Below, in pieces: positions 50,447-61,074 of a stretch of DNA of 64,000 nt. A model generated the notes under the pieces. It saw nothing but the letters and a program-made list of their open reading frames with translations. It did no database searches and had not been told where the DNA came from. Within the stretch, counting starts at the first letter, position 1; every line of letters begins with the position of its first letter. The position numbers were made by a program, and so were the translations under genes. Source of the stretch: Acidovorax sp. HDW3 (GTDB taxonomy: Bacteria > Pseudomonadota > Gammaproteobacteria > Burkholderiales > Burkholderiaceae_C). Where the stretch lies: the NCBI RefSeq assembly GCF_011303755.1, contig NZ_CP049885.1, forward strand, positions 584,001 to 648,000, read 5' to 3'.

Positions 50447-50566
50447 AAAGTCTCAATCTCTGCTGGAAATGGTCGTGAAGAAAAAGTCGGGGAAGTGGGA
50501 TTTTTATTTTTATTGGTGCCCCGACCGCAATCCGCGATTTTACCCCGAAATGCCTTTTCTTCGGGA

Positions 50567-50941
50567 TCAGGGGGTTTCCAGCAGCAGGGCCAGGGCGACG
50601 CGGCGGTCTTCGGCGAGCAAAAAGTTGTAGGTGCGGCAGGCGGCGGCGCTGTCCATGGTTTCGACGCCGATGCGCCGCTGCATCAGGGGCGCGAGCCAGG
50701 CGGGTGGCACAAAGCGCAGGCGCTCGCCGCTGCCAAACAGCACCAGCTCCACGTCCAGTGCGGCCAGGGCCGCAAAGTGCGCTGCCGTCAGCGCGTCAAA
50801 GCGTGTGCAGTCCCAGGGCTGGCGCAGGCCGTTGGGACCGAGCAAAACGCTGTGTGCGATCTTGTCAGGCCCGACCTGCACCCAGCCGGGGCCGTGGCGG
50901 CTGATGGATTGGATGCTGGCGGGATCGGGCTGGAATTTCAT
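50567..50941 (-). CDS. Mth938-like domain protein (DUF498)
   Basis: The 124-residue protein resembles the Mth938/NDUFAF3-like fold (GPDKIAHSVLLGPNGL, VELVLFGSGERLRFVPP, GVETMDSAAACRTYNFLLAE). The function of bacterial members is not established. It is divergent from the aminotransferase gene across 105 bp and about 120 bp downstream of the peroxiredoxin start. Confidence 0.82.
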   Translation of the reverse strand: MKFQPDPASIQSISRHGPGWVQVGPDKIAHSVLLGPNGLRQPWDCTRFDALTAAHFAALAALDVELVLFGSGERLRFVPPAWLAPLMQRRIGVETMDSAAACRTYNFLLAEDRRVALALLLETP

Positions 50942-51046
50942 GGCAGGGCGGGGGCGCGGGCAGCGCCAATGTTCTGTGGTCAAATTATAGGTTTCGCCGC
51001 CTGTTGCCGTGGGCGGCGCCCTGTTGTCAGCCACTGCACTCCAGCG

Positions 51047-52288
51047 ATGAAAACTGTCCGCAAATCCGCCAAGCTCAACCATGTTCTCTACGACGTTCGC
51101 GGCCCCATCGTGGACGCAGCGCGGCAGATGGAGGACGAGGGCCAGAAAATCATCAAGCTCAACATCGGCAACATGGCGCCGTTTGGTTTTGATGCGCCCG
51201 AGGAAGTGCAGCAGGACATGATCCGCAACCTGCCCAACTCGGCGGGCTACTCGGACAGCAAGGGCATTTTTGCCGCGCGCAAGGCGGTGATGCACTACAC
51301 CCAGCAGCTGGGCATTGCGGGCGTGGCGCTCGACGACATTTACCTCGGCAACGGTGCCAGCGAGCTGATCGTGATGGCGACGAACGCGCTGCTCAACGAT
51401 GGCGATGAGCTGCTCGTGCCCATGCCCGACTATCCGCTGTGGACAGCGGCCACCAGCCTCTCGGGCGGCAAGCCGGTGCATTACCGCTGCGACGAGGACA
51501 ACGGCTGGCTGCCCGACCTGGCCGACATGCGCGCCAAGATCACTGAGCGCACGCGCGGCATCGTCGTCATCAACCCCAACAACCCCACGGGCGTGCTCTA
51601 CCCGGTGGCGCTGCTGCGCGGCATCATCGAGATCGCGCGCGAGCACGGCCTGGTGCTGCTGGTCGATGAGGTCTACGACAAGGTGCTGTACGACGGCGTC
51701 ACGTTCACGTCCATGGCCAGCCTGAGCACCGACGTGCTCACGCTCACGTTCAACTCGCTCTCCAAGGCCTACCGCAGCTGCGGCTACCGCGCCGGCTGGA
51801 TGGTGCTCTCGGGTCCCAAGCAGGACGCGCGCGACTACATCGAGGGCCTGAACATGCTGGCCAACTTGAAGCTCGGCTCGAACGTGCCCGGCCAGTGGGC
51901 CATCCAGACGGCGCTGGGCGGCTACCAGAGCATCAACGATCTGGTCAAAGAAGGCGGGCGCCTGCGCCGCCAGCGCGACCTGGCGTACGAGCTCATCACG
52001 CAAATTCCTGGCGTCACCTGCGTCAAGCCGCAGGCGGCGCTGTACATGTTTCCGCGCCTGGACCCGGCGATGTACCCCATCGCTGACGACCGCCAGTTCT
52101 TCATGCAAGTGCTGCGCGCCACGCGCGTCATGCTGGTGCAGGGCTCGGGTTTCAACTACCCGGACAACCAGCATTTCCGCATCGTCTTCCTACCCCACGA
52201 GGACGATCTGCGCGAAGCCATCAACCGCCTGGCGGGCTTTCTGGCCCAGTACCGACTGCGCCACGCCCCGGTGGCGCAAGACGTTTGA
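51047..52288 (+). CDS. PLP-dependent aminotransferase, AlaA-type (alanine transaminase)
   Basis: The 413-residue class I/II aminotransferase has the start KLNHVLYDVRGPIV and NIGNMAPFGFDAPEE. It carries NPNNPTGVLY and the PLP lysine in SLSKAYRSCGYRAGW (near residue 240), characteristic of AlaA-type glutamate-pyruvate transaminases. It probably makes alanine from pyruvate and glutamate. It precedes hom-thrC, separated by a palindromic repeat copy; this aminotransferase-hom-thrC order is common in betaproteobacteria. Confidence 0.9.
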   Translation: MKTVRKSAKLNHVLYDVRGPIVDAARQMEDEGQKIIKLNIGNMAPFGFDAPEEVQQDMIRNLPNSAGYSDSKGIFAARKAVMHYTQQLGIAGVALDDIYLGNGASELIVMATNALLNDGDELLVPMPDYPLWTAATSLSGGKPVHYRCDEDNGWLPDLADMRAKITERTRGIVVINPNNPTGVLYPVALLRGIIEIAREHGLVLLVDEVYDKVLYDGVTFTSMASLSTDVLTLTFNSLSKAYRSCGYRAGWMVLSGPKQDARDYIEGLNMLANLKLGSNVPGQWAIQTALGGYQSINDLVKEGGRLRRQRDLAYELITQIPGVTCVKPQAALYMFPRLDPAMYPIADDRQFFMQVLRATRVMLVQGSGFNYPDNQHFRIVFLPHEDDLREAINRLAGFLAQYRLRHAPVAQDV

Positions 52289-52292
52289 GTGC

Positions 52293-52350
52293 TCCTTTTT
52301 TTATAGCTGCTAGCGCTTGTCCATCAAGCGCTGCAGCCACTTTTGACTGG
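52293..52350 (+). repeat. Short palindromic repeat, copy 10 (before hom)
   Basis: TATAGCTGCTAGCGCTTGTC, CATC, then AAGCGCTGCAGCCACTTTT. It fills the 72 bp between the aminotransferase stop and hom. Confidence 0.75.
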
Positions 52351-52360
52351 TAAATTTGAT

Positions 52361-53694
<1,334 letters not shown>

Positions 53695-53695
<1 letters not shown>

Positions 53696-55128
53696 TGCGC
53701 TACCTCTCCACCCGGGGCGACGCCACGCCGCGCCAGTTCTGCGACATCCTGCTCGAAGGCCTGGCGCCCGACGGCGGCCTGTACCTGCCCGCGCACTACC
53801 CGCAGATTAGCGCCGCGCGCCTGGCCGCGCTGCGCCAGACCTACGCCCGCGAAGGCTACGCCGCGCTGGCGTTTGAAATCCTCTCGCTCTACATCGACGA
53901 CATCCCCGCCGACGACCTGCGCGCGATCTGCGCCAAGACCTACACCGCCGAAGTCTTTGGCAGCCCGGCCATCGTCCCCGTGCGCCCGCTCGAAGGCGTG
54001 CTGCACATCGAAGCCCTGTCCAATGGCCCGACGCTGGCCTTCAAAGACATGGCCATGCAGCTCCTGGGCCACCTGTTCGAGTACGAACTGGCACGCCGGG
54101 GCGAGCAGCTCAACATCCTGGGCGCCACCAGCGGCGACACCGGCAGCGCCGCCGAATACGCCATGCGCGGCAAAAAAGGCGTGCGCGTCTTCATGACCTC
54201 GCCCCACGGGCGCATGAGCCCCTTCCAGCAGGCGCAGATGTTCAGCCTGCAGGACGAGAACATCCACAACATCGCCATCGAAGGCGTGTTCGACGACTGC
54301 CAGGACATCGTCAAGGCCGTGAGCAACGACCTGGAATTCAAGCGCCGCTACAAGATCGGCACCGTCAACTCTATCAACTGGGCGCGCCTCCTGGCGCAGG
54401 TGGTGTACTACTTCGCCGGCTACTTCCAGGCGACGTCGTCAGAAGGCGAAAAAGTCAGCTTCACCGTGCCCAGTGGCAACTTCGGCAACATCTGCGCCGG
54501 CCATGTGGCGCGCATGATGGGCCTGCCGATTGCCAAGCTGGTGGTGGCGACGAACGAGAACGACGTGCTCGACGAATTTTTCCGCACCGGCATCTACCGC
54601 GTGCGTGGCAGCAGCGACACGCACGAGACCTCCAGCCCCAGCATGGACATCAGCAAGGCCAGCAACTTCGAGCGCTTTGTGTTCGACCTGCTGGGCCACG
54701 ACGCAGCAGCGGGCGCCGCCACGCGCGCGCTGTTTGGCGATGCACTGGCACGCCAAGGCTTTTTTGATTTGAGCGCCGACCCGCGCTTTCAAGACGCCGC
54801 CAGCCGCTACGGCTTTGCCAGCGGCAAGAGCACGCACGCCGACCGCCTGGCCACCATCCAGGACTGCTGGCAGCGCCTGGGCCAGATGATCGACACCCAC
54901 ACGGCAGACGGCGTGCAGGTGGCGCGTGCCCACCTGGGCACCGAGCCCATGGTGGTGCTGGAGACAGCCCTGCCGATCAAGTTTGCCGCCACCATCGAAG
55001 AGGCGCTGGGCCGCGCTCCCGAGCGCCCGCCCCAGTTCAACGGCATCGAGGATTTGCCCAAGCGCGTGCAGGTCATGCCTGCCGACGCCCAGCAGGTCAA
55101 GGACTACATCGCCCGGCATTGCGCCTGA
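53695..55128 (+). CDS. thrC: Threonine synthase
   Basis: The 477-residue PLP enzyme starts MRYLSTRGDA and has the PLP-lysine segment GPTLAFKDMAMQ (near residue 115). GATSGDTGSAAEYAMRGK binds phosphate, and PSGNFGNICAGHVAR is near residue 260. It converts O-phosphohomoserine to threonine. It belongs to the longer ThrC class seen in proteobacteria and fungi. Confidence 0.96.
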
Positions 55129-55130
55129 TT

Positions 55131-55183
55131 TTTGGCATGAAAATGGCTGCCAGCGCTTATTTGGCAAGCGCGAGCAGCTATTG
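55131..55183 (+). repeat. Short palindromic repeat, copy 11 (thrC-mobB gap)
   Basis: AAAATGGCTGCCAGCGCTTA, TTTGG, then CAAGCGCGAGCAGCTATTG. It occupies most of the 70 bp gap and ends just before the AGGAG of mobB. Confidence 0.75.
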
Positions 55184-55198
55184 TTTCAGGAGCAAACC

Positions 55199-55807
<609 letters not shown>

Positions 55808-57052
55808 ATGCAACCCCGCCCCCCCCTCATGCCCTTTGACCAGGCCCTGGCCCAGCTGCTGGCCCAGGCCCAGCCCCTGCCCGATATTGAATGGGTAGAC
55901 AGCTTTGACGCCGATGGCCGCGTGCTCGCGCACGACCAGGTCTCGGCCCTGCAGGTGCCGCCCTTCGACAACAGCGCCATGGACGGCTACGCCCTGCGCT
56001 GCGCTGATCTGGCTGGCGTCGGCACCGAGCTGCCGGTGGCGCAGCGCATCGCCGCCGGCAGCAGCGGCCAGCACCTGCAGCCGGGCACGGCGGCGCGCAT
56101 CTTCACCGGCGCGCCCGTGCCCGCCGGGGCCGACGCCGTCGTCATGCAGGAAGCCTGCGAGGCCCTCGATGGCGGCGCACGCGTGCGCATCCAGGCCGCA
56201 GTGCAGCCGGGGCAGAACATTCGCCGCGCGGGCGAGGACATTGCCCTGGGCGCCACGGTGCTCGCCGCCGGCCAGCGCCTGGGCCCGGCTGCCCTCGGGC
56301 TCGCTGCCAGCATCGGCCTGGCGCAGCTGCCGGTGCACCGGCGCCCGCGCGTGGCGCTGTTTTCCACCGGCGACGAACTCGTCATGCCCGGCCAGGTGGC
56401 GCCGCAAGACCTGCCCGCAGGCGCCATCTACAACAGCAACCGCTTCTTTCTGCGCAGCCTGCTGCAGCGCCTGGGCTGCAGCGTCACCGACATGGGCATC
56501 GTCCCCGACACACGCGAGGCCACCATCGCCGCCCTGCGCCAGGCCAGCAGCGGGCACGACGTCATCCTCACCAGCGGTGGCGTCTCGGTGGGCGAGGAAG
56601 ACCACATCAAGCCCGCCGTCCAGGCCCTGGGCAGCCTCGATCTGTGGCAAATCGCCGTCAAGCCCGGCAAGCCCTTTGCCTATGGCCGCGTGCAGAGCGG
56701 CGCAGGCGCGGCAGCGCACTTCCTCGGCCTGCCGGGCAACCCGGTGGCCAGCTTCGTCACCTGCCTGGTGCTGGTGCGGCCCTTCCTGCTGCGCCTGCAG
56801 GGGGTGGCGGATGTTGCTCCTAAAACAATAGCTGTTCGCGCTGATTTTGATTGGCCCCGGGCCGATAAACGCCGTGAATTCTTGCGCGCCCGCCTGCAGC
56901 CCGACGGCAGCCTGGCGCTGTTTGGCCAGCAGGGCTCGGGCGTGCTCACCTCCACCGCCTGGGGCGATGGCCTGGTGGACAACCCGCCCGGCCAGAGCAT
57001 TGCGCGTGGCGACAGCGTGCGCTTCATTCCTTTTGGCGGGCTGCTGGCATGA
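55808..57052 (+). CDS. moeA: Molybdopterin molybdenumtransferase MoeA
   Basis: The 414-residue product has PPFDNSAMDGYAL (near residue 55), RIFTGAPVPAGADAVVMQE, the MoaB-like active region FSTGDELV and ILTSGGVSVGEEDHIK, and a C-terminal MoeA domain IV. It inserts molybdenum into molybdopterin. It starts immediately after mobB and overlaps moaD by 4 bases. Near residue 340 an AT-rich run of codons (PKTIAVRADFDW) resembles half of the dispersed palindromic repeat. Confidence 0.95.
   Translation: MQPRPPLMPFDQALAQLLAQAQPLPDIEWVDSFDADGRVLAHDQVSALQVPPFDNSAMDGYALRCADLAGVGTELPVAQRIAAGSSGQHLQPGTAARIFTGAPVPAGADAVVMQEACEALDGGARVRIQAAVQPGQNIRRAGEDIALGATVLAAGQRLGPAALGLAASIGLAQLPVHRRPRVALFSTGDELVMPGQVAPQDLPAGAIYNSNRFFLRSLLQRLGCSVTDMGIVPDTREATIAALRQASSGHDVILTSGGVSVGEEDHIKPAVQALGSLDLWQIAVKPGKPFAYGRVQSGAGAAAHFLGLPGNPVASFVTCLVLVRPFLLRLQGVADVAPKTIAVRADFDWPRADKRREFLRARLQPDGSLALFGQQGSGVLTSTAWGDGLVDNPPGQSIARGDSVRFIPFGGLLA
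56822..56848 (+). repeat. Half-copy of the short palindromic repeat inside moeA (copy 12)
   Basis: CAATAGCTGTTCGCGCTGAT resembles ATAGCTGCTAGCGCTT and is read in frame. It is markedly AT-rich in a GC-rich gene. The match is short. Confidence 0.4.
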
Positions 57053-57324
57053 GCGCCGCACAGAACCCGCACAAGCGCATCACGCTGCGCTATTTCGCCT
57101 CCCTGCGCGAGGCCCTGGGCCAGGGCAGCGAAAGCCTGGAAACCAGCGCCGCCACCCTGGGCGCACTGCGCCAGGAGCTGCGCGCACGCGGCGGCGCCTA
57201 CGCCGAGGTGCTGGCGCCCGGGCGTGCAGTGCGCATGGCGCTGAACCAGGAGCTGAGCCAGGAAACGGCAGCGCTGCCCGATGGTGCCGAGGTGGCGTTC
57301 TTTCCCCCCGTCACAGGCGGGTAG
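57049..57324 (+). CDS. moaD: Molybdopterin synthase sulfur carrier subunit MoaD
   Basis: The 91-residue ubiquitin-like protein ends FFPPVTGG; the terminal Gly-Gly becomes a thiocarboxylate. The start overlaps moeA by 4 bases. Its partner MoaE is encoded 1.2 kb downstream, after two genes on the opposite strand. Confidence 0.93.
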   Translation: MSAAQNPHKRITLRYFASLREALGQGSESLETSAATLGALRQELRARGGAYAEVLAPGRAVRMALNQELSQETAALPDGAEVAFFPPVTGG

Positions 57325-57344
57325 GGCAGAATTTGAGTGTTGCC

Positions 57345-57638
57345 TTAGCGCAAAAACTCATGCCAGGCCGACACCACCAGCCCCAGCGGGGCCAGCGTGG
57401 CAAAGCCTTGCAGCAGGCGCGAGAACACCGGCCCGGCGCGGTGCGCTTCCAGGTAGTGGCGAAGCAAAATCCGCGCCTTGATCCAGGCGACCCACGCCAC
57501 GGCCAGCGCCAGCACCAGGCGTATGGCGCCGCTGTGGTGCTGCGCCGCCAGCGACACGCTCAGCAGCGTCAAAGCACACAGCAGCAACCAGGCCCATGTG
57601 GTGGCGCCCACGGGCAGGCGGGTGAAAAAGGCTTTCAT
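57345..57638 (-). CDS. NorF-like / cytochrome c oxidase subunit IV-like small membrane protein
   Basis: The 97-residue protein has three predicted transmembrane helices (about residues 9-25, 32-50 and 70-90) and charged LLRHYLEAHR between the second and third. Size, topology and position after a NorE-like gene suggest NorF, a helper of nitric oxide reductase, or a subunit IV-like protein. I chose the start MKAFFTR, 7 bases after the upstream stop. No norB or norC gene is in this window. Confidence 0.7.
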   Translation of the reverse strand: MKAFFTRLPVGATTWAWLLLCALTLLSVSLAAQHHSGAIRLVLALAVAWVAWIKARILLRHYLEAHRAGPVFSRLLQGFATLAPLGLVVSAWHEFLR

Positions 57639-57645
57639 ACGGCGT

Positions 57646-58296
57646 TCAAACAAAGGCGTAGAACAGGGCAAAAATCATCAGCCACACCAGGTCGGTGGCG
57701 TGCCAGTAAATGGCCAGCGCCTGCGGCCCCCGGGCATCGTCGGCCGAATAGCCGCCGCTGTACAGGCCGATCAAAATCCACAGCATCCCCATCAGCCCCC
57801 AGCAGGCGTGGATGAAGTGGTTGATCGTCAGGTAGTAATAGACGACGACGAAAATGCCGGCGCTGGCATCGAGCCCGTGCGACAGGTTCCACTGCCACTC
57901 AAAAATCTTCAGCGCCGGGTAGATCAACCCGGTGCAAAACGCCGCAGTCATCCAGGCCGTGGCCTGCTGGCGCCGCCCGGCCTCCAGGTGGTGCACCACG
58001 CGCGTCAGCATGTAGCCGCTGCTGATCATCACCAGCGTGATGCATACGCCGCTGAGGGTGGAAAGCCGCGTCGGCCCCTCCTGGAACGCCTGCGGGTAGT
58101 GCCAGCGCGCGGTGAAGTAGACGGCAAAAAACACCGTGAATTCCAGGCATTCGAGGCAGATGCCGACCCACATCGCCTTGTAGCCCGGACGCGGCATGTC
58201 GCGCAGCGGGGCGTAGGTGGGGGCTGGTGGCGCGGGCTCGGGCGCCGGCAGGGGTGGCGTGGCCAGTGGGGCGGGGGAAAGCGTGCAGGTCGTCAT
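57646..58296 (-). CDS. NorE-like haem-copper oxidase subunit III family protein
   Basis: The 216-residue protein has a Pro-rich start and about five transmembrane helices. The subunit III pattern is present: MWVGICLECLEFTVFFAVYF, ISSGYMLTRVVHHLEAG, NHFIHACWGLMGM and the C-terminal AIYWHATDLVWLMIFALFY. NorE homologues accompany nitric oxide reductase in denitrifiers. Here it sits between moaD and moaE on the opposite strand, so it may be an accessory of a distant reductase or oxidase. Confidence 0.82.
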   Translation of the reverse strand: MTTCTLSPAPLATPPLPAPEPAPPAPTYAPLRDMPRPGYKAMWVGICLECLEFTVFFAVYFTARWHYPQAFQEGPTRLSTLSGVCITLVMISSGYMLTRVVHHLEAGRRQQATAWMTAAFCTGLIYPALKIFEWQWNLSHGLDASAGIFVVVYYYLTINHFIHACWGLMGMLWILIGLYSGGYSADDARGPQALAIYWHATDLVWLMIFALFYAFV

Positions 58297-58506
58297 GGGG
58301 GCATTGTCCGGCGCTGGGGCAAGGCGAGATCAGCGGGCCAGGGAAGATGCCAGGGACTATGCCGCTATCACGGCGGCTGCGACAGCAGCAGCGGGGGCGA
58401 AAAATACCATACCAGTTTGCTGCAGCTTTTTTCAAAACCCTGTGGCCCAGGCCGGCATGGGGGTGGCGACAATAGCCACCTGCCGTTTCATTTCGCCGCC
58501 CTTGCC

Positions 58507-59013
58507 ATGACTGCCGCCCCCGTATCCAGCGTTTGTATCCAGACCCAGGACTTCGACGTTTCCACCGAACTGGCGCAGCTGCGCGCCCAGGACGCGCGCG
58601 TGGGCGCGGTGTGCTGCTTCGTCGGCACGGTGCGCGATCGCAACGAGGGCGACAGCATCCGCACCATGGAGCTCGAGCACTACCCCGGCATGACGGAAAA
58701 ATCCATAGAGGCCATGATCGATGCCGCCTTCGCGCGCTTCGATCTGTACGGCGCCCGCGTCATCCACCGCGTTGGCCTGCTCGCGCCGCTCGACCAGATC
58801 GTGCTCGTGGCCGTGACCAGCGCGCACCGGGGCGAGAGCTTTCAGGCGTGCGAATTCCTGATGGACTACCTCAAGACCCAGGCGCCGTTCTGGAAGAAGG
58901 AGCAGACGCCCGAGGGCGCGCGCTGGGTCGATGCGCGCGTGACGGACGACGCCGCCATGGCGCGCTGGGGGCTGCAGCTGCCGCCCATGGCCGCGCCCGG
59001 GACTGAATCTTGA
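58507..59013 (+). CDS. moaE: Molybdopterin synthase catalytic subunit MoaE
   Basis: The 168-residue product has VGAVCCFVGTVRDRNEGD and MELEHYPGMTEK. HRVGLLAPLDQIVLVAVTSAHR and the C-terminal MDYLKTQAPFWKKE, whose lysine is catalytic in the family, follow. With MoaD it adds dithiolene sulfurs to precursor Z. The 210 bp upstream, divergent from the norE-like gene, shows no site I can name. Confidence 0.95.
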   Translation: MTAAPVSSVCIQTQDFDVSTELAQLRAQDARVGAVCCFVGTVRDRNEGDSIRTMELEHYPGMTEKSIEAMIDAAFARFDLYGARVIHRVGLLAPLDQIVLVAVTSAHRGESFQACEFLMDYLKTQAPFWKKEQTPEGARWVDARVTDDAAMARWGLQLPPMAAPGTES

Positions 59014-59056
59014 TGCTTTCTTGATACCCGCCGCTGCAATCTTGACCCCGGCCTGA
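59008..59056 (+). promoter_or_regulatory. Helically phased direct repeats upstream of the kdp operon
   Basis: TCTTGA occurs at 59008, 59019 and 59040, with a related GCCTGA at 59051. Start-to-start spacings of 11, 21 and 11 bases place all four on one helix face. Response regulators of the OmpR/PhoB class, to which KdpE belongs, bind direct repeats with about 11-base spacing. This is a candidate KdpE-like site. Confidence 0.45.
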
Positions 59057-59070
59057 TACCCCAAAACCTA

Positions 59071-59100
59071 GCATTCCTCCACCACACAACGGAGGAATGC
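59071..59100 (+). promoter_or_regulatory. Perfect 10-bp hairpin sequestering a Shine-Dalgarno in the kdp leader
   Basis: GCATTCCTCC and GGAGGAATGC form a perfect 10-bp stem with a 10-base loop. The 3' arm contains GGAGGA, which is the Shine-Dalgarno of a 15-codon ORF starting at 59102. No T-run follows, so it is not a standard terminator. Confidence 0.7.
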
Positions 59101-59101
59101 C

Positions 59102-59149
59102 ATGCGCTTACACACCCCCCTTTTTTCGGCTCCCAAGGAGCGCCCATGA
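59102..59149 (+). CDS. Putative 15-residue leader peptide of the kdp operon
   Basis: ATG at 59102 lies 5 bases after GGAGGA and encodes MRLHTPLFSAPKERP. Its stop overlaps the kdpF ATG by 4 bases (ATGA), the usual sign of translational coupling. The kdpF Shine-Dalgarno (AAGGAG) lies inside it. No homology is claimed. The excellent ribosome-binding site and the ATGA overlap argue for translation; the hairpin over that site suggests regulation. It may still be fortuitous. Confidence 0.4.
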   Translation: MRLHTPLFSAPKERP

Positions 59150-59244
59150 CCGGCCTCGCCCTGCTCCATTGGCTGGCCGCTGGCGGCGCCTGCGCCCTGT
59201 TCGTCTACCTCGGTTACGCCTTGCTGCGGCCCGGGCAGTTTTGA
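59146..59244 (+). CDS. kdpF: KdpF-like small subunit of the potassium-transporting ATPase
   Basis: The 32-residue single-helix membrane peptide contains the KdpF-typical end YLGYALLRPGQF. KdpF stabilises the KdpABC complex in the inner membrane. AAGGAG lies 5 bases before the ATG. It precedes a second micropeptide and kdpA. Confidence 0.8.
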   Translation: MTGLALLHWLAAGGACALFVYLGYALLRPGQF

Positions 59245-59260
59245 CGGCTGGAGGCTGCAC

Positions 59261-59344
59261 ATGCAAGACCTGATCTACATCGGCCTGTCGGCCGCGTTTT
59301 TTGCCGCCACCGCCTGGGCCGTCCTGGCGCTGCGCCGGCTGTAA
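59261..59344 (+). CDS. Second small membrane peptide between kdpF and kdpA
   Basis: The 27-residue ORF encodes [20 protein letters not shown] followed by VLALRRL: one hydrophobic helix with a basic C-terminal end, as in KdpF. GGAGG lies upstream (59249-59253). It ends 10 bases before kdpA, and a G-rich stretch at its stop serves as the kdpA ribosome-binding site. It may be a second KdpF-like subunit or an unrelated micropeptide; no family is assigned. Confidence 0.6.
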   Translation: MQDLIYIGLSAAFFAATAWAVLALRRL

Positions 59345-59354
59345 GGGGGCGCTC

Positions 59355-61061
59355 ATGGAACTCAATATCACCGGCTTTGCCCTGGTGCTGGCGGTCATGG
59401 GGGCGCTGGCCGTTCTTATGGGCCACTGGCTGGCCAAGGCCTTTCAAGACGAGCGCCACTGGGCGGTCGAGCGCCTGAGCTACCGCGCGCTGGGCGTTGA
59501 CCCGGCCGAAACCATGGGCTGGGCGCGCTATGGCCTGGCGCTGCTCTTGTCCAACGCCGCCATGATGACCCTGGGCTACCTGCTGCTGCGCCTGCAGGGC
59601 TGGCTGCCGTGGAACGACCTGGGCAACCTGGCGCAAACGCCCGACCTGGCCTTCAACACCGCGGCCTCGTTCATCACCAACACCAACTGGCAGGCGTATG
59701 CGGGCGAGAGCAGCCTGTCCAACGCCACACAGATGCTGGCGATCACCTTCCTGATGTTCTGCGGCGCCACGGCCGGCGTGGCGGCGGCGGGTGGCTTCAT
59801 CCGTGCGCTCTCACGCGCCAGCAGCCAGGACATGGGCAACTACTGGGTGGACTTCATGCGCGTGCTCTGGCGCGTGATGCTGCCGCTGTGCTTTGCCATG
59901 GCCCTGGTCTATGTCTGGCAGGGAATGCCGCAAACCCTGGACAGCCAGGCCGTGGCGACCACGCTTGAAGGCGCGCGCCAGCAGATCGTCTTGGGCCCGG
60001 TGGCGAGCCTGGAGAGCATCAAGCACATAGGCACCAACGGCGGCGGTTTTTTCAGCATGAACGCCGCGCACCCGTTCGAGAACCCGACACCGCTGACCAA
60101 CACGCTGCATATCCTCTCGATGCTGCTGATCCCGTCGGCGCTTACTGTCACCTTCGGCCTGATGCTGGCGCGCCGGCGCCAGGGCTGGGTGTTCTTTGGC
60201 GCTTTCCTGACCCTGTTCATCGGCTTCCTGGCGCTGGTGTACGGCGCCGAGCAAGGCGGCAACCTGCTGCTCGCCAAGGCCGGCGCCGACCAGAGCCTGA
60301 GCGCGACCCAGCCGGGCGGCAACATGGAAGGCAAGGAAATGCGCTTCGGCATTGCCGGCACGGCCTTGTTCGTGGCCACCACCACGGCGGCGACCACGGG
60401 CTCGGTCAACGCCATGCACGACTCGCTCACGCCCCTGGGCGGCTTCGTGCCGCTGGCGCAGATGATGCTCAACTGCGTGTTCGGCGGCGACGGCGTGGGG
60501 CTCATCAACCTGATCCAGTACGCCATCCTCACCGTCTTTCTGGCCGGCATGATGATCGGGCGCACGCCCGAGTTCCTGGGCAAGAAGATCGAGGCGCGCG
60601 AGATCCAGCTCGTCATGCTCTCGGTGCTGGCGCACCCGGCGGCCATCCTGGGCTTCACGGCGCTGGCCGCGCTCTGGCCCGACACCGGCGCCAGCCTGGC
60701 GAACCACGGCGCGCATGGCTTCTCGGAAGTGCTCTACGCCTACACCTCGGGCACGGCCAACAACGGCTCGGCCTTTGCCGGTTTCAACGCCAACACGCCG
60801 TTCTTCAACACCACCATCGGCCTGGCGATGCTGGTCGGGCGCTACCTCACGCTGCTGCCGCTGCTGGCCGTGGCCGGCTCGCTGGCGGCCAAGAAAACCG
60901 TGGCCGCAGGCCCCGGCACCTTCCCCACGGCCACGCCGCTGTTCATGGGCCTGCTGGTGTTCGTGGTGCTGATCGTCGGCGGCCTGACCTTCCTGCCCGC
61001 CCTCGCCCTGGGCCCCGTCGTCGAGCAGCTGCAAATGCTGGCCGGCCAGGTGCAACCGTGA
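59355..61061 (+). CDS. kdpA: Potassium-transporting ATPase potassium-binding subunit KdpA
   Basis: The 568-residue membrane protein has about ten helices. It carries the selectivity-filter-like repeats of KdpA ([14 protein letters not shown] near residue 110, [15 protein letters not shown] near 228, [14 protein letters not shown], and a fourth near 475) and [20 protein letters not shown]. It binds and channels potassium. It is followed, unusually, by kdpC. Confidence 0.97.
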   Translation: MELNITGFALVLAVMGALAVLMGHWLAKAFQDERHWAVERLSYRALGVDPAETMGWARYGLALLLSNAAMMTLGYLLLRLQGWLPWNDLGNLAQTPDLAFNTAASFITNTNWQAYAGESSLSNATQMLAITFLMFCGATAGVAAAGGFIRALSRASSQDMGNYWVDFMRVLWRVMLPLCFAMALVYVWQGMPQTLDSQAVATTLEGARQQIVLGPVASLESIKHIGTNGGGFFSMNAAHPFENPTPLTNTLHILSMLLIPSALTVTFGLMLARRRQGWVFFGAFLTLFIGFLALVYGAEQGGNLLLAKAGADQSLSATQPGGNMEGKEMRFGIAGTALFVATTTAATTGSVNAMHDSLTPLGGFVPLAQMMLNCVFGGDGVGLINLIQYAILTVFLAGMMIGRTPEFLGKKIEAREIQLVMLSVLAHPAAILGFTALAALWPDTGASLANHGAHGFSEVLYAYTSGTANNGSAFAGFNANTPFFNTTIGLAMLVGRYLTLLPLLAVAGSLAAKKTVAAGPGTFPTATPLFMGLLVFVVLIVGGLTFLPALALGPVVEQLQMLAGQVQP

Positions 61062-61074
61062 TTGGAGATTTGCC

